From NCBI RefSeq assembly GCF_016584085.1, contig NZ_NRSJ01000022.1, positions 1 to 64,000 on the forward strand: DNA of 64,000 bases, written 5' to 3'. The notes beneath the pieces were generated by a model that worked only from the letters and a program-made list of their open reading frames with translations, did not search any database and was not told the origin of the DNA. The stretch's first letter is position 1, and each line of letters starts with the position of its first letter. Below are positions 1 to 9,900 of this stretch, one piece after another. The stretch comes from Halochromatium glycolicum. Its GTDB lineage: Bacteria > Pseudomonadota > Gammaproteobacteria > Chromatiales > Chromatiaceae. The position numbers and the translations under genes were made by a program.

Positions 1-93
1 GCTTTTGTCCGATGGGTGTGCAACGATTGTTGTGTAGCGACTGCTCAACTGAGGAGCCGGATGCGGGAATTCCGCACGTCCGGATCTGTGGGA

Positions 94-119
94 ACCACGG
101 GTGAGCAATCACCCGTGGT
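94..119. repeat. perfect 11-bp inverted repeat (hairpin)
   Basis: ACCACGGGTGA, a four-base loop (GCAA) and the exact complement TCACCCGTGGT. No T-run follows on either strand, so it is not a classical terminator. The next bases (about 127-141) match the outer end of the 164-bp repeat family described elsewhere in the window. The rest of 1-401 holds only a short direct repeat (CTCAGACTGGGAG, about 237-270) and two more hairpins near 312-364; I recognise no gene there. Confidence 0.6.
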
Positions 120-311
120 CACCCGGCGGCAATCGCCTTAGGCGCCGCTGCAAGAGGTCGAGCGCTGCGATGGGCCGCAGGTGAACCGCAGGGTTTGCAA
201 GCGGTGTCGCGGGCGCGTTCGCGCCCAGACTAGGAACTCAGACTGGGAGCTCAGACTGGGAGCTCAGACCAGCGGGCGGGGTGCGGGTGGGATCGGTAGG
301 CTCAGTTCATT

Positions 312-364
312 GCGCCGGCATTTGAGCCGGCGCGGAGGAAGAGGCGGGGCAAGCGGCCCCGCCT
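312..364 (-). terminator. two GC-rich hairpins downstream of the small membrane peptide
   Basis: Two adjacent perfect stems: GCGCCGGC/GCCGGCGC (312-319 with 326-333) and AGGCGGGGC/GCCCCGCCT (342-350 with 356-364). They lie about 40 bp past the stop of the minus-strand peptide gene at 402-506. The T-rich tail on the minus strand is weak (TTCCTCC), so terminator activity is inferred from position and stem strength. Confidence 0.4.
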
Positions 365-401
365 GGCGGTTGGCTGAGGTGGCCAACCGAGCAGCATCAG
401 C

Positions 402-506
402 CTAGACCAAGAAGCCGTAGGCAACGCCAACGACCATCAGCATCACGGCTGCGATGGACAGGATCTCGCCGCCGTTGAGTTGCTTGAGCGTCTGTAGAAG
501 TTTCAT
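402..506 (-). CDS. 34-residue single-span membrane peptide, unknown function
   Basis: A minus-strand ORF starting MKLLQTLKQLNGGE and ending YGFLV. It has a short basic N-terminus (residues 1-13) and one hydrophobic segment (about 15-33) with almost no soluble tail, so it should sit in the inner membrane. An AGGA-type ribosome site lies about 8 bases before the ATG, an AT-rich stretch (620-650) lies upstream and two strong hairpins lie downstream. These signals, rather than homology, support a real gene. I do not recognise the family. It could be a small subunit or regulator of a membrane complex, but nothing adjacent identifies a partner. Confidence 0.55.
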   Translation of the reverse strand: MKLLQTLKQLNGGEILSIAAVMLMVVGVAYGFLV

Positions 507-611
507 TGCAGCAGTCCTCGTCGTAAGCAGTGGGGTGAACAGGAACACCTGGGTGCGCACACCATGACCGCGGTGTTCCGCCGCGAGGCGGTGCTGGGAC
601 CGCCCAGAGCG

Positions 612-652
612 AATGCTCTACTACTTTATTAGCATATAGTAAATTAACTAGC
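612..652 (-). promoter_or_regulatory. AT-rich promoter-like island
   Basis: About 40 bases of strongly AT-rich sequence (TTTATTAGCATATAGTAAAT on the plus strand) in otherwise GC-rich DNA, about 110 bp upstream of the minus-strand peptide gene. It contains TATAGT/TAATAA-like hexamers on both strands, so it could serve that gene or pyrD; orientation and exact -35/-10 boxes cannot be fixed by eye. Nothing else is recognised in 507-851. Confidence 0.3.
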
Positions 653-851
653 CATTGAGAGATCGCAATCTAGGCGGGCGCGATGCAGGCAGCGAGAACC
701 GGTTCACACAAGCCCTGAGCAATCCGCCTGCAATGGGATCTGCCGCACGCTCGGGTGCGTTCGCACGCAAGCGATGGGATCATGTGAGCGGTCTGGGGCG
801 GCCTGCCGCCCTGTTGCTTGACCTGATTGATCACCAGGCTGCTCACTCGCG

Positions 852-1928
852 ATGCCAAGCTCTCCCTCATCTTCCGTTGGCGCTGTCGGGGCCTTGTGGT
901 GGTGGTTGCGGCCGCTGCTGTTCCGACTCGATGCCGAGCAGGCGCACCGAATCGCCCTCGCACTCGCGGCACGCTGGTCGAAGGTCTTTAGCGGTGAGCT
1001 GAGCGCGGGTGATCCCGCGCGCTCCGCGAGCCTGCGGGTCGAGGCGATGGGACTGCAGTTCCCGAATCCGATCGGTCTGGCGGCCGGACTCGACAAGGAC
1101 GCTGAGGCCGTGCCGCTCTGGCAGCGGCTCGGCTTTGGATTCGTCGAGGTCGGCACGGTGACCGCGCTGGCCCAGCCGGGCAATCCGCAGCCACGGTTGT
1201 TCCGGCTGCCTGCCGATGCTGCGCTCGTGAACCGGATGGGATTCAACAATGCCGGGGCCGAGGCCATGGCGGTGCGGCTGACGCGACTGCGCGAGCGCGC
1301 GATCCTGCAGGTGCCGGTCGGGGTGAATCTCGGTAAGTCGAAGGTGACGGCCGCCGAGCAGGCGCCAGAGGATTATCGGCGCAGCTGCGAGCTGCTGGCC
1401 GAGCTGTCCGATTACTTGGTCGTCAATATCTCGAGCCCGAATACGCCCGGCCTGCGCGACCTGCAGACGGTCGAGCAGGTGCAGCGTCTGGTCGATGCGG
1501 TGCAGGGGCCGAATCAGCGCTTGGCGCGCCCCCGTCCAGTGCTGTTGAAGCTCGCACCCGATTTAGCGGACGAAGACGCGATCGCCTGCGCGCATGCGGC
1601 GCTCGAGGCCGGCTGCGCTGGCTTGATCCTGACCAATACAACGGTCCGGCTGGAGCAATTGAGTCGGCCTCAGGCGGGCCTCAGCGGTGGGCTCTCCGGA
1701 CGCCCCCTCTTCGCTCGCAGCACCGCGCTGCTGGCACAGGTGCGTGCCGCTGTCGGCCCAGGGCCGGTGCTGATCGGTACCGGCGGCATCTTCTTGCCCG
1801 AGGATGTCGCGGCGAAACGCGACGCCGGCGCCGATCTGGTGCAGGTCTATACGGGGTTGATCTATCGGGGGCCCGGTTTGGTCCGGGAGCTGCTGCGCGC
1901 CAAGCGTGGGTTGGCGTTGCGACGCTGA
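852..1928 (+). CDS. pyrD: dihydroorotate dehydrogenase (quinone), class 2
   Basis: Oxidises dihydroorotate to orotate, the fourth step of de novo pyrimidine synthesis, passing electrons through FMN to the membrane quinone pool. The 358-residue product is the usual length for class 2. Residues 12-45 form the amphipathic N-terminal extension that docks on the membrane. FMN/substrate motifs follow: GLAAGLDKDAE (75-85), NRMGFNN (127-133) and NISSPNTPGLR (192-202), which holds the catalytic serine of class 2 enzymes. A GTGGI phosphate-binding loop lies near residue 309. The start has no strong ribosome site but fits the family. It appears monocistronic; a 164-bp repeat begins 80 bp past the stop. 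Confidence 0.96.
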   Translation: MPSSPSSSVGAVGALWWWLRPLLFRLDAEQAHRIALALAARWSKVFSGELSAGDPARSASLRVEAMGLQFPNPIGLAAGLDKDAEAVPLWQRLGFGFVEVGTVTALAQPGNPQPRLFRLPADAALVNRMGFNNAGAEAMAVRLTRLRERAILQVPVGVNLGKSKVTAAEQAPEDYRRSCELLAELSDYLVVNISSPNTPGLRDLQTVEQVQRLVDAVQGPNQRLARPRPVLLKLAPDLADEDAIACAHAALEAGCAGLILTNTTVRLEQLSRPQAGLSGGLSGRPLFARSTALLAQVRAAVGPGPVLIGTGGIFLPEDVAAKRDAGADLVQVYTGLIYRGPGLVRELLRAKRGLALRR

Positions 1929-2007
1929 CGTTGTGCGGCGGCTACGATGGCGCCATCTCGGGCGCAGCAGCGGGAGCAACGCCATGCACCCGCTCGCGAA
2001 CAAACCC

Positions 2008-2171
2008 TTAGGCGATTTCTGTCAAAGCTCATACCGCCTTGCTGGTCTTTTTGCTCGCCTTCTTCGTCGCGCCGCCGGTCACATAGCCCGGCTATGCTCC
2101 CGGCGACGCTCCTCGAAGGCAAACGAAAATCCTGCGCAATTCGGTACGAGCTTTTCCGGCAATCGCCTTAG
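2008..2171 (+). repeat. 164-bp interspersed element, family A, copy 1
   Basis: Begins TTAGGCGATTTCTG and ends GGCAATCGCCTTAG; the ends are inverted copies (TTAGGCGATT against CTAAGGCGATT). Near-identical copies occur at 30725-30888, 39446-39608 and 60676-60839, with a degenerate copy at about 39262-39448. The interior is GC-rich and holds an inner inverted repeat around CATAGCCCGGCTATG. It has no transposase gene and lies between genes, which fits a MITE- or REP-like element moved by enzymes elsewhere. The family name is mine. Confidence 0.85.
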
Positions 2172-2339
2172 ATCAGGCCGCCTGGACGCTTTCGACCCGC
2201 AACCGCGGGAATGCCGTGCCGGAGCGCATCGCTGGATCGGAAGCAGACGGGATCGCTTCTCGTTGGCGAAAGCCCGCGTCGCGCGCGGCTCGCCTTCGTG
2301 CAGGGCCTGGTGAGACGCCTCCAACCATTGAGCAGGACG

Positions 2340-2696
2340 ATGCAAGAGCGACCCAAGATCAAGACCGCGCTGCCGAAGCGGCGTTATCAGATCGGCGATC
2401 ATTCAGCGACCTTGCTGGGCGAGATCGACAGCGATGATGACCGCGACTACCGGTTCATCCTGGCGTTGGTGCCGATGGGCGAGCAGGAGCCGGTTCTCTA
2501 TGTGACGAGCGAGCAGGCGGCAGCCGAGCGGCGCAGCCAGGGAGCCTACGACCTGCGCGTCATCAGCGCGAGCTTGACCGATGTGCTCGATACAGCAGAC
2601 CGCTGGAGCGACCTGGATGCGTTCGCAGAGCAGGCCCTCGATTTGGCGCAGCAGGTGCTCGGGCTGGGAAATCAGCAGGTCTTCAAACTGATGTGA
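2340..2696 (+). CDS. 118-residue hypothetical protein
   Basis: I do not recognise the family. The protein starts MQERPKIKTALPKRR and is acidic after a basic first 16 residues, with no cysteine, signal peptide or membrane span, so it is probably cytosolic. The middle (about residues 17-60) looks like alternating strands and the last 45 residues look helical. The chosen ATG has AGGA five bases upstream; a longer in-frame reading from 2211 lacks a ribosome site. It converges on the DUF4407-like gene, and the two coding ends overlap by 14 bp. Confidence 0.6.
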   Translation: MQERPKIKTALPKRRYQIGDHSATLLGEIDSDDDRDYRFILALVPMGEQEPVLYVTSEQAAAERRSQGAYDLRVISASLTDVLDTADRWSDLDAFAEQALDLAQQVLGLGNQQVFKLM

Positions 2697-4944
2697 TCTT
2701 GGTTGCGGGCGAGTCCCTGGAGTCTCCATTGGCGGAAGCCGTTGTCGGGCTCGCAGCATCGGATCGCAATTGCGGTGGCGGCTCCAGTAGCAGGTGCTCC
2801 AAGGCCGAGCGCTCATCGTCGCACCGCCTTTGCAGCTCGTCCTCGGTAGCCCGTTGTTCCTCGAGCGAGCGCCGCAACTGCTCATGCTCGGTCTCCAGCA
2901 CCGTGAGCCGGCCCCGGCTTGCGTCGAGCAGCCTGTACTCCGGTGCGAGCAGCCTTTCGATCCGTCGGATGCCGCGCCGCAGTCGCCGCGAACGGCGCGC
3001 CGGGGCGCTGAGCCAGCCGGATACGCCCTTTGCGGCACGCTGCCGCTCGGCCTCTTCGAGGTCGCTGCGCAATGTTCGCAAGGCCGGTTGTTGGGCGTCG
3101 ATCCGTGCCTCGACCGAGCGGAGCGTCTGCGCCGTCGCACTGATCGCCTCGCGATACTCGGCCAGGGTTCGCGTGAGGCTGAGCTGCTGGTCGCGGCATG
3201 CAGCACGCGCCGAGCGATGCTGCTCCAAGCGCTGCTGCAGCGCATCGATGCGCTGCTCGCGTCGGGCGCGCTGCGCCTCGCGGTTGGCCTCGAGCTGTTC
3301 CTGATGCTCCTGTTCCAGCGCCCACTCGTCGCGCATCCGTTGTCGACGCGTCTCGCTGTCGAGCCGCTCCTTGAACTGGCCCAATCGCAGCTGCAGCTCC
3401 TGCTCGCGCACGGCCAGCTCTGATTCCCGTTGTCGATGCTCGAGCGCGAGCTGATGGTCGATGCTCTCGCGTCGGCGGCTCAGCAGCTCATGTTCATGCT
3501 CACGGTCGGCGTCGAGGCGGTCCAGGCTCGCCTTGGCGTCGAGCTCGTCACGGTAGGCGGCGAGAAAGGCATCCGGGCTGCGCTCCCACTGTTCCCAGCG
3601 GCGGGCGAACTCGGCCGGCGAGAGTCGGCGCGCCGGATCATCGTGATGAGCGAATCCCGGGATGTCGGCGAGTCCACCGGCGAGATACTTGCGGTACTGG
3701 CTCTGGACCGACTCGCTGTAGTAGGCCTGCACCGCCGGCGGCTCGAAAAGCTTGAGGGCGATCAGGGCGAAGAAGAGCACACCGAGTGCGGCCTGAGCGA
3801 ACCCCTCAACGGTCTCGAAGTGGGGCACGCCCTGCTCGCCCGAGCTTTCGCGCAGCGCGGTGAGCGCCTTGGAGCGTGCGGCAAAGGTCAGCTCAGGTGG
3901 CGCCGGCGGCGGCTGCTCGGCCTCGATCTCGGCCCTGATCCGTTCGCGCAGGGCCTGTTCCTCGATGCGGAGCTCGGCCAATGCGGCATTGATCTCACTG
4001 AGCTGCTGCTGCAGCGCCCCGATGCGTGCATCGATCGGCGCGACCCGTTCTTCCAGCTCGTTGCGTTTGGATTCCAGCGTCTCGGCCAGCAGTTCGGCGC
4101 GGGCGTTCCATTTGCGCGCTTCGGGGCCGTAGCCCGCCGGCCGGCCGTCGCGTCCGAACACCTCGTCGCCCACCCGCTGCCGCGCCTCGGCGAGGTCCCG
4201 CGTCAGCACCTCGATCTCGGGCTGATACTCGGCCCGGATACGCTCTCGCCGCTGCCGTTCGGTCGCGATGGCCTCATCGATGCGACCAATCTGCTGCTCG
4301 AGACCCGCAATGCGCGCCTGAAAGCCGGTCTCGAGCTGGGCGATGCGCTCATCGACCTGCTCGCGCAAGATCTCGGCACGCTGATCGAAATAGTGCTCGA
4401 CCTGGGACTGATGCCAAGCGGCGATGTCATCGGCTCGGATCAGTTTTTCGATGAACGGCGCGGTCACGTAGAGCGAGATCGCGACGATCCCGACCCGCAC
4501 GAGCAGCCCGAGCAGCCAGCGCAGCAACGGGCCGGATTCGCGCAGTGCCTGCCCGCTCAGGCGAGGTTTCTCAGAGGTGATCAACGAGGCATCGACGACC
4601 CAGACCACCGCGAACAATAACGCGAACAGGAACAGCCCAATCGGCGGTCCCAGCCAGGCTGTTTCAGCCGGCACGAGCGAAAGGCCGATCATGCCCCAGA
4701 CAAAGCCCTCGAGGCTCGCCATCAGCAGGATCAGCACCCAGGCCGAGCCGATCCAGGCCGCGGCCGCTGGTGTGAGCAGCTGGCGGCCATATGGCCGCAA
4801 GAAGAGATAGTCGCGCAGGCGCAGACGCGGGCCGTCGAGCCCGAGCCCGCCATAGGGGCCGGCACTCGCCCCATCCAGGCGCATCAGGGCGTTGCGCCGT
4901 GGGCTGAAGCCGGACCGATGCGCTTCCGGGTCAGGGTCTATCAT
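2683..4944 (-). CDS. DUF4407-like membrane protein with long coiled coils
   Basis: A 753-residue protein with the layout of DUF4407 proteins. A cytosolic N-terminus is followed by about three hydrophobic segments (residues 57-80, 87-115 and 140-163). A long charged helical region rich in E, R and Q follows (about 175-345). A further hydrophobic segment lies at about 380-400 (GVLFFALIALKLFEPP), and a second coiled coil runs to the C-terminus (about 470-700). Biochemical function is unknown for the family; scaffold or envelope-structure roles are guesses. It is divergent from apbE, with starts about 80 bp apart, and its 3' end overlaps the convergent 118-residue gene. Confidence 0.75.
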   Translation of the reverse strand: MIDPDPEAHRSGFSPRRNALMRLDGASAGPYGGLGLDGPRLRLRDYLFLRPYGRQLLTPAAAAWIGSAWVLILLMASLEGFVWGMIGLSLVPAETAWLGPPIGLFLFALLFAVVWVVDASLITSEKPRLSGQALRESGPLLRWLLGLLVRVGIVAISLYVTAPFIEKLIRADDIAAWHQSQVEHYFDQRAEILREQVDERIAQLETGFQARIAGLEQQIGRIDEAIATERQRRERIRAEYQPEIEVLTRDLAEARQRVGDEVFGRDGRPAGYGPEARKWNARAELLAETLESKRNELEERVAPIDARIGALQQQLSEINAALAELRIEEQALRERIRAEIEAEQPPPAPPELTFAARSKALTALRESSGEQGVPHFETVEGFAQAALGVLFFALIALKLFEPPAVQAYYSESVQSQYRKYLAGGLADIPGFAHHDDPARRLSPAEFARRWEQWERSPDAFLAAYRDELDAKASLDRLDADREHEHELLSRRRESIDHQLALEHRQRESELAVREQELQLRLGQFKERLDSETRRQRMRDEWALEQEHQEQLEANREAQRARREQRIDALQQRLEQHRSARAACRDQQLSLTRTLAEYREAISATAQTLRSVEARIDAQQPALRTLRSDLEEAERQRAAKGVSGWLSAPARRSRRLRRGIRRIERLLAPEYRLLDASRGRLTVLETEHEQLRRSLEEQRATEDELQRRCDDERSALEHLLLEPPPQLRSDAASPTTASANGDSRDSPATKITSV

Positions 4945-5024
4945 TGCGTGCTCAGCTGTGCGGCGCCGCCCGGCCTCGTGCCGGTCTCGAGCGCACGCGC
5001 TTGGATAATGTCGTGTGTAGACGA

Positions 5025-6119
5025 ATGATACTGAAGCTATTCCCTCGAGGCGCGCAGCGCTGTACCGACTCCGCCGCAGAGCCCCGGCTCGCCGCTTCCC
5101 GCCTGGCGCCCTGGGTGCTGCTCATTGCGGCCCTGCTGCTCTTGGCCAGCTGTAGCCGTGGCGGGGGACCAACCGTGCTCGGGCTGCGCGGCGCGACCAT
5201 GGGGACGACCTACAGCGTGCAGATCGTCGAGCCGGCGGCCGAGCTCGACCGCGCCGCCTTGGCCGAGCGCATCGAGGCGAGGCTCGTGGCGATCAATGCG
5301 CAGATGTCGACCTATCAGCCCGACTCGGAGCTGTCGCGCTTCAACGCAAGCCCCTCGACCGACTGGTTCCCGGTCTCAGAGGAGCTGGTCTCGGTGCTGA
5401 AGACGGCGCAGGGGGTCAGTCGGGCTAGCGGCGGTGCATTCGATGTGACGGTGGGCCCTTTGGTGAATCTCTGGGGCTTCGGGCCGACCGTCAGCGCGGA
5501 GGCGCTGCCGACTGCGGGCGAGATCGCCGCGGCCCGGGCGCGGGTCGGCTGGCAGCAATTGCGGCTGCGGGAACAGCCGCCGGCGGTGCGCAAGACGCGC
5601 GCCGATCTCTCTGTCGATCTGTCGGCGATCGCGAAGGGTTATGCGGTTGATCGGATCGCCGAACTGCTCGAATCGGCGGACATCACCGACTATCTCGTCG
5701 AGATCGGCGGCGAATTGCGCGGGCGTGGCCGAAATGGCCGCGGTCAGCCCTGGCAGATCGCGATCGAGCGCCCCGAGACCGACAAGCGAGCGATCTTCCG
5801 CGTCGTGGCGCTGCGTGATCTGGGCATGGCCACCTCCGGCGACTATCGCAACTTCTTCGAGGTCGAAGGCCGGCGCTACTCGCATACGATCGATCCGGCG
5901 ACCGGGCGTCCGGTCGGTCACCGGCTGGCCTCGGTCACGGTGCTGGCCGAATCGACGATGCGCGCGGATGCCTGGGCGACCGCGCTGCTCGTCCTGGGGC
6001 CGGATCGGGGGTTGGGCCTGGCTGAAGAACGGGGCTTGGCCGCGTTATTCATTGACCATGCCGGCGAGACATTCGAGGCCCGCGCCAGTGACGCCTTCGA
6101 CGCCTTGCATGCGGACTAA
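5025..6119 (+). CDS. apbE: FAD:protein FMN transferase, lipoprotein
   Basis: Transfers FMN from FAD to a threonine of target flavoproteins such as the NqrC/RnfG subunits of ion-pumping complexes, acting on the outer face of the inner membrane. From the ATG at 5025 the protein has 364 residues, with a signal peptide ending in a lipobox (LLLASC, cysteine near residue 43). Family motifs are visible: GATMGTTYSV after the signal, FDVTVGPLVNLWGFGP, DLSAIAKGYAVDRI, and SHTIDPATGRPV near the C-terminus. A TTG start at 4944 is possible but would put about 60 residues before the signal core. No target flavoprotein lies in the window. A repeat-rich spacer follows. Confidence 0.93.
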   Translation: MILKLFPRGAQRCTDSAAEPRLAASRLAPWVLLIAALLLLASCSRGGGPTVLGLRGATMGTTYSVQIVEPAAELDRAALAERIEARLVAINAQMSTYQPDSELSRFNASPSTDWFPVSEELVSVLKTAQGVSRASGGAFDVTVGPLVNLWGFGPTVSAEALPTAGEIAAARARVGWQQLRLREQPPAVRKTRADLSVDLSAIAKGYAVDRIAELLESADITDYLVEIGGELRGRGRNGRGQPWQIAIERPETDKRAIFRVVALRDLGMATSGDYRNFFEVEGRRYSHTIDPATGRPVGHRLASVTVLAESTMRADAWATALLVLGPDRGLGLAEERGLAALFIDHAGETFEARASDAFDALHAD

Positions 6120-6154
6120 GAGAGCCCCGATCAAAACGGCCGGTTGACTTGCGC

Positions 6155-6245
6155 AAGCTCCTGACTTCGCTCGCAGTAGGAGTCATGCTGTCAGGGCTTC
6201 CAAGGCGATCTCTGTCAAAGCTGACCCCGCCTTGCTGGCCGCAAA
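6155..6245 (+). repeat. composite of two repeat ends
   Basis: Positions 6161-6203 (CTGACTTCGC ... CTGTCAGGGCTTC) resemble the short inverted-repeat element at 19067-19146. Directly after, 6200-6240 (AAGGCGATCTCTGTCAAAGC) is a degenerate left end of family A that stops abruptly. The remainder to 6329 shows nothing recognisable. Confidence 0.55.
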
Positions 6246-6329
6246 CAGTCTAAACCGCGTCCAGAGACAGAAACGTCATTTTTTCGCAGCAGGCGCGGTC
6301 AAAATTGCACATCCCAAACTGGACGCAGT

Positions 6330-6515
6330 GTATACCCAAAGCACGTCAATTTTCGGCACGGCAGAGCGGAGGGTCGGGTGACGGCGAGCGGGGGTGTCGA
6401 CGGCATGGATGCCGTCGTCAAGCCTCCACGGATGGATTCACGGCGTCCCCCGAACGCCGTTACGCGACGCGGAGCGGTCGAGTAAAACCGAAAACTGATT
6501 TGAGATGGGTATAAA
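6330..6515 (+). repeat. family B element, copy 1 (with internal insertion)
   Basis: Starts GTATACCCAAAGCACGTCAA and ends GATGGGTATAAA, inverted copies of each other. It matches the shorter copy at 6822-6927 at both ends, but carries about 80 extra bases in the middle that include the inverted repeat GACGGCATGGATGCCGTC. The family name is mine. Confidence 0.75.
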
Positions 6516-6535
6516 CAGATTTGGGTGACTGGCAG

Positions 6536-6655
6536 CTATAGTCACCCGCCCTGGTTTCCGGACAGGCTGAGTCCATCGGTGCTGACTGTTCCGGCGCTTC
6601 TGACCGGCCCTTCTGGCCGGCCCTTGTGTCCGGCGATCCGGCGGAATGGCTATAA
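6536..6655 (+). repeat. family C element, copy 1
   Basis: Begins CTATAGTCACCCGCCCTGG and ends GGCGGAATGGCTATAA; the ends are imperfect inverted repeats. A shared core (CCGGACAGGCTGAG, CTGACTGTTCCGGCG) recurs at 32064-32159, and a more diverged copy lies at 42548-42647. It sits between two family B copies. This copy has an extra short duplication (GGCCCTTCTGGCCGGCCC). Confidence 0.75.
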
Positions 6656-6821
6656 AATGTCGGGGGTTGGCTCTTGCGCAGAGTGTTCAGGGTATTTGCG
6701 GGCAAGCGCTAACGCGAAGCCGGACGATCAGACCGCACTGCAAGCGCAGCGCGCCGAGCAAGGCGGAGCCGCGCCATCGCCGATCGCCTCATCAGCAGCG
6801 GGTGCGCGGTATACACTTGCT

Positions 6822-6927
6822 GTTATACCCAAAGCACGTCAATGCTCGGCACGGCAAAGTGGAGGGTCGGGTGACGCGACCCGGAGCAGTCGAGGAACAC
6901 CGAAAATCAGTTTGCGATGGGTATAAC
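6822..6927 (+). repeat. family B element, copy 2
   Basis: A 106-bp element with perfect 10-bp inverted ends, GTTATACCCA and TGGGTATAAC. It ends 27 bp before the start codon of the alpha-2-macroglobulin gene, so it forms most of that gene's leader and could contribute promoter or RNA-structure signals. It has no coding capacity of its own. Confidence 0.8.
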
Positions 6928-6954
6928 CTGCGTTCACCAGTACCGGAGACGGCG

Positions 6955-9900
6955 ATGGGACAAACCTTGAATGGCGTGTGCCGGCTGACGCTTGGGCCGG
7001 GTTTGACGCTGCTCTTGCTGGCCCTATCGGCGGTGACTGGCCTTGCTGCCGAGCCGCGCGAGCTGGTCATCATCAACGGCGCCGACTATTTTGGCGAGGA
7101 CTACGACACCCTGCAGGACGTTGGCCTCGACGACTGCCAAGCCGCCTGTCTCGCCGACAACCGTTGCCAGGCATTCACCTACAACCGCAATGCCGGCTGG
7201 TGCTTCCTCAAGGCCGATTTCGGTGAGCTGCGCGCCTTCGATGGCGCTATCTCCGGCTATATCCGGGGTGCCGCACCCGAGCGCGCTGACCGGCGCGCCG
7301 AGCGTCGTTCGGAGCTGGCGTTCCTGCCGAGCCGTTATCGGGACGAGGCCGATGCGCTGCGCCGACGGATCGCGCAGGCCGACGATAGCACCGATGCTGA
7401 TGGCGGACTCGATGCGATCATCGCCGACGCCCAGCGCGCGCTAAACGCGAACGACGCCCAAGACGCGGCTCGGGCCTATCGCGTCGCCGTTCGCTTGGCA
7501 ACCGACGACTACGGCCTCTGGATGCGGCTGGCCGAGGCCGCTGGGGCGGTCGAGACCAACGATTGGTCGCTGCGCCAGCGCTTCCGCGAGGAGGCGACCG
7601 CGGCGGCGATCAACGCCTATCTGAGCGCCACTGATCCGGGCCAGCAGGCGCGGGCGCTGGCGCGGATCGGACGCGCGCTCGAGGCGCGCTCGGCCTGGCG
7701 CGAGGCCATACGGGCCGCGCGTGCGTCGCTGGCACTGGTCAATGATCCGGCGCTGCAGTCCCACCTGGACCAGCTCGTCGCACAGCACGGCTTCCGCGTC
7801 GTCGACCACAGCGTGTCTTCGGATGCGCGTGACCCGCGCATCTGCATCCGCTTCTCCGATCCATTGGCCCGCGACGGCGTCGTGCTCGCGGACTACATCG
7901 CGCTCGATGCGGCCGGGCTCGCGATCGAGCCGGAGGCCGAGCAGATCTGCATCGACGGTGTCGCGCACGGCGAGCGCTATCGGATCGAGGTGCGCGAGGG
8001 TCTGCCATCCAACGGTGGCGAGCGCCTCGCCAAGACGGTCGAGCTCAAGGTCTATGTGCGTGATCGCTCACCCTCGGTGCGCTTCCCGGGTCGTGCCTAT
8101 GTGCTGCCGAGCGGCGGCGATGCGGCGCTGCCGGTGGTCACGGTCAACACCGATTTGCTCGAGGCGGCGCTCTATCGGGTCGGCGATCGCGCCCTCGGCG
8201 GCTTCGCGGCCGATGACGAGCTGCTCGCGCAGCTCAACGAGTACGAGACCGAGGCGCTGCAAGAGCGGCGCGGCGAACGACTCTGGAAGGGGCAGATCGA
8301 GACCCGCTCCGAGCTCAACCGTGAGGTCACGACGGCGATCCCGATCGCGGAGCTGATCGCCGAGATCGATCCTCGCCACGGCGATGCGAGCAGCACGCGC
8401 ACGGGCCAGGCCGATGCGGGCCAGACCGCTGCGACCCGGACTGATGTGGCGAGTGCGCCGGCAGGCCAGGACGATGGCACTGCAGCCCGGGCGAGCGAGC
8501 AGCCGAGCCGGGCCAACATGTCCGCACCGTCGCCCGGCGCGCAAGCGACTCAGGCCGATACGACCGCACGCCAGCCTGATGCGCCAGTGCGTCGTCTCGC
8601 CCCGGGTGCCTATATCCTCACCGCGCGGCCGGCCGATGCGCTCAAGACCGATGGCCTGGCGACCCAATGGTTCGTCGTCTCCGATCTCGGGCTGACGGCG
8701 CTCTCCGCCGACGATGGCCTGCACGCGTTCGTGCGCTCGCTCTCCAGCGCCGAGCCGCTCGCCGATGTCCGGCTGCAGCTGCTGGCGCTGAACCAGCAGG
8801 TGCTCGGCGAGGCGCGCACCGATGCGCAGGGCCATGCGCGCTTCGACCCCGGCCTGCTGCGCGGCGAGGGCGGCAACCGGCCCGCCCTGCTGAGCGCCGA
8901 AGGCGCGCAGGGCGACTTTGGCTTCCTCGACCTGCAGGCGAGCCCGTTCGATCTGAGCGACCGCGGCGTGCAGGGTCGGCCAGCACCGAAGCCGATTGAC
9001 AGCTATCTGGTCAGCGAGCGCGGTATCTATCGGCCCGGCGAAACAGTGACCTTGACCGCGCTGACGCGCGACCTGCGCGCCGGCGCGCTGACCGACGTGC
9101 CGCTGACCTTCGTGCTCGAACGGCCCGATGGTGTCGAGTTCCGCCGCGAGCAGGTCCCGGATCAGGGATTCGGCGGCCATCTGCTGCGCGTGCCGCTGCT
9201 CGACGACGCAATGCGCGGTACCTGGCAGGCGGAGGTGTTTGCTGATCCGCAGGCCGAGGCCCTGGCCCAGACCCCATTCCTGGTCGAGGACTTCGAGCCC
9301 GAGCGGCTCGATTTCACTGTCGAGTCGGCTGCCAAGACCCTGGACCCCGCATCGCCGCCGCGTTTGACGATCGACGCGCGCTATCTCTACGGCGCGCCGG
9401 CGGCTGGCCTCGAGGTCGAGGGCAGCACCCGCGTGAGCCAGGCCGATGGCCTCGAGGACTGGCCGGGCTGGCAGTTCGGCCTCGCCGATGATGAGGTCCA
9501 TGAGCGAACCGCGCCGCTGCCGGGTACCGAGACTGGCGCCGACGGCAAGGCGCAGGTTGGCATCGAGCTGCCAACGCTGGCCCCGAGCAGCCGGCCGCTC
9601 AAGGCGCAGATCACTGTACAGGTGCTCGACGGCGGCGGGCGCCCGGTGGAGCGCGAGCTCAGCCTGCCGATTGCCGACCCGCGCCCGCGGATCGGCATCA
9701 GACCGCTGTTTGACGGCGCCGTCGAGCAGGGCGCCAATGCCCGTTTCGAGGTCATGGTGCTGGGCGGGGACGGCCAACCGGCTCAGGCCTCGGACCTGCG
9801 CTGGACCCTGTCCAAGGTCCAGACCTCCTATCAGTGGTATCAGACCGACGGCGACTGGCGCTATGAGCCAATCGTCAGCCGCACCCGGGTCGCGAGCGGC

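Noticed and set aside
3430..4620. 396-residue plus-strand frame over the DUF4407-like gene
   Set aside because: Antisense of coiled-coil coding; the minus strand shows spans and heptads in the right order.
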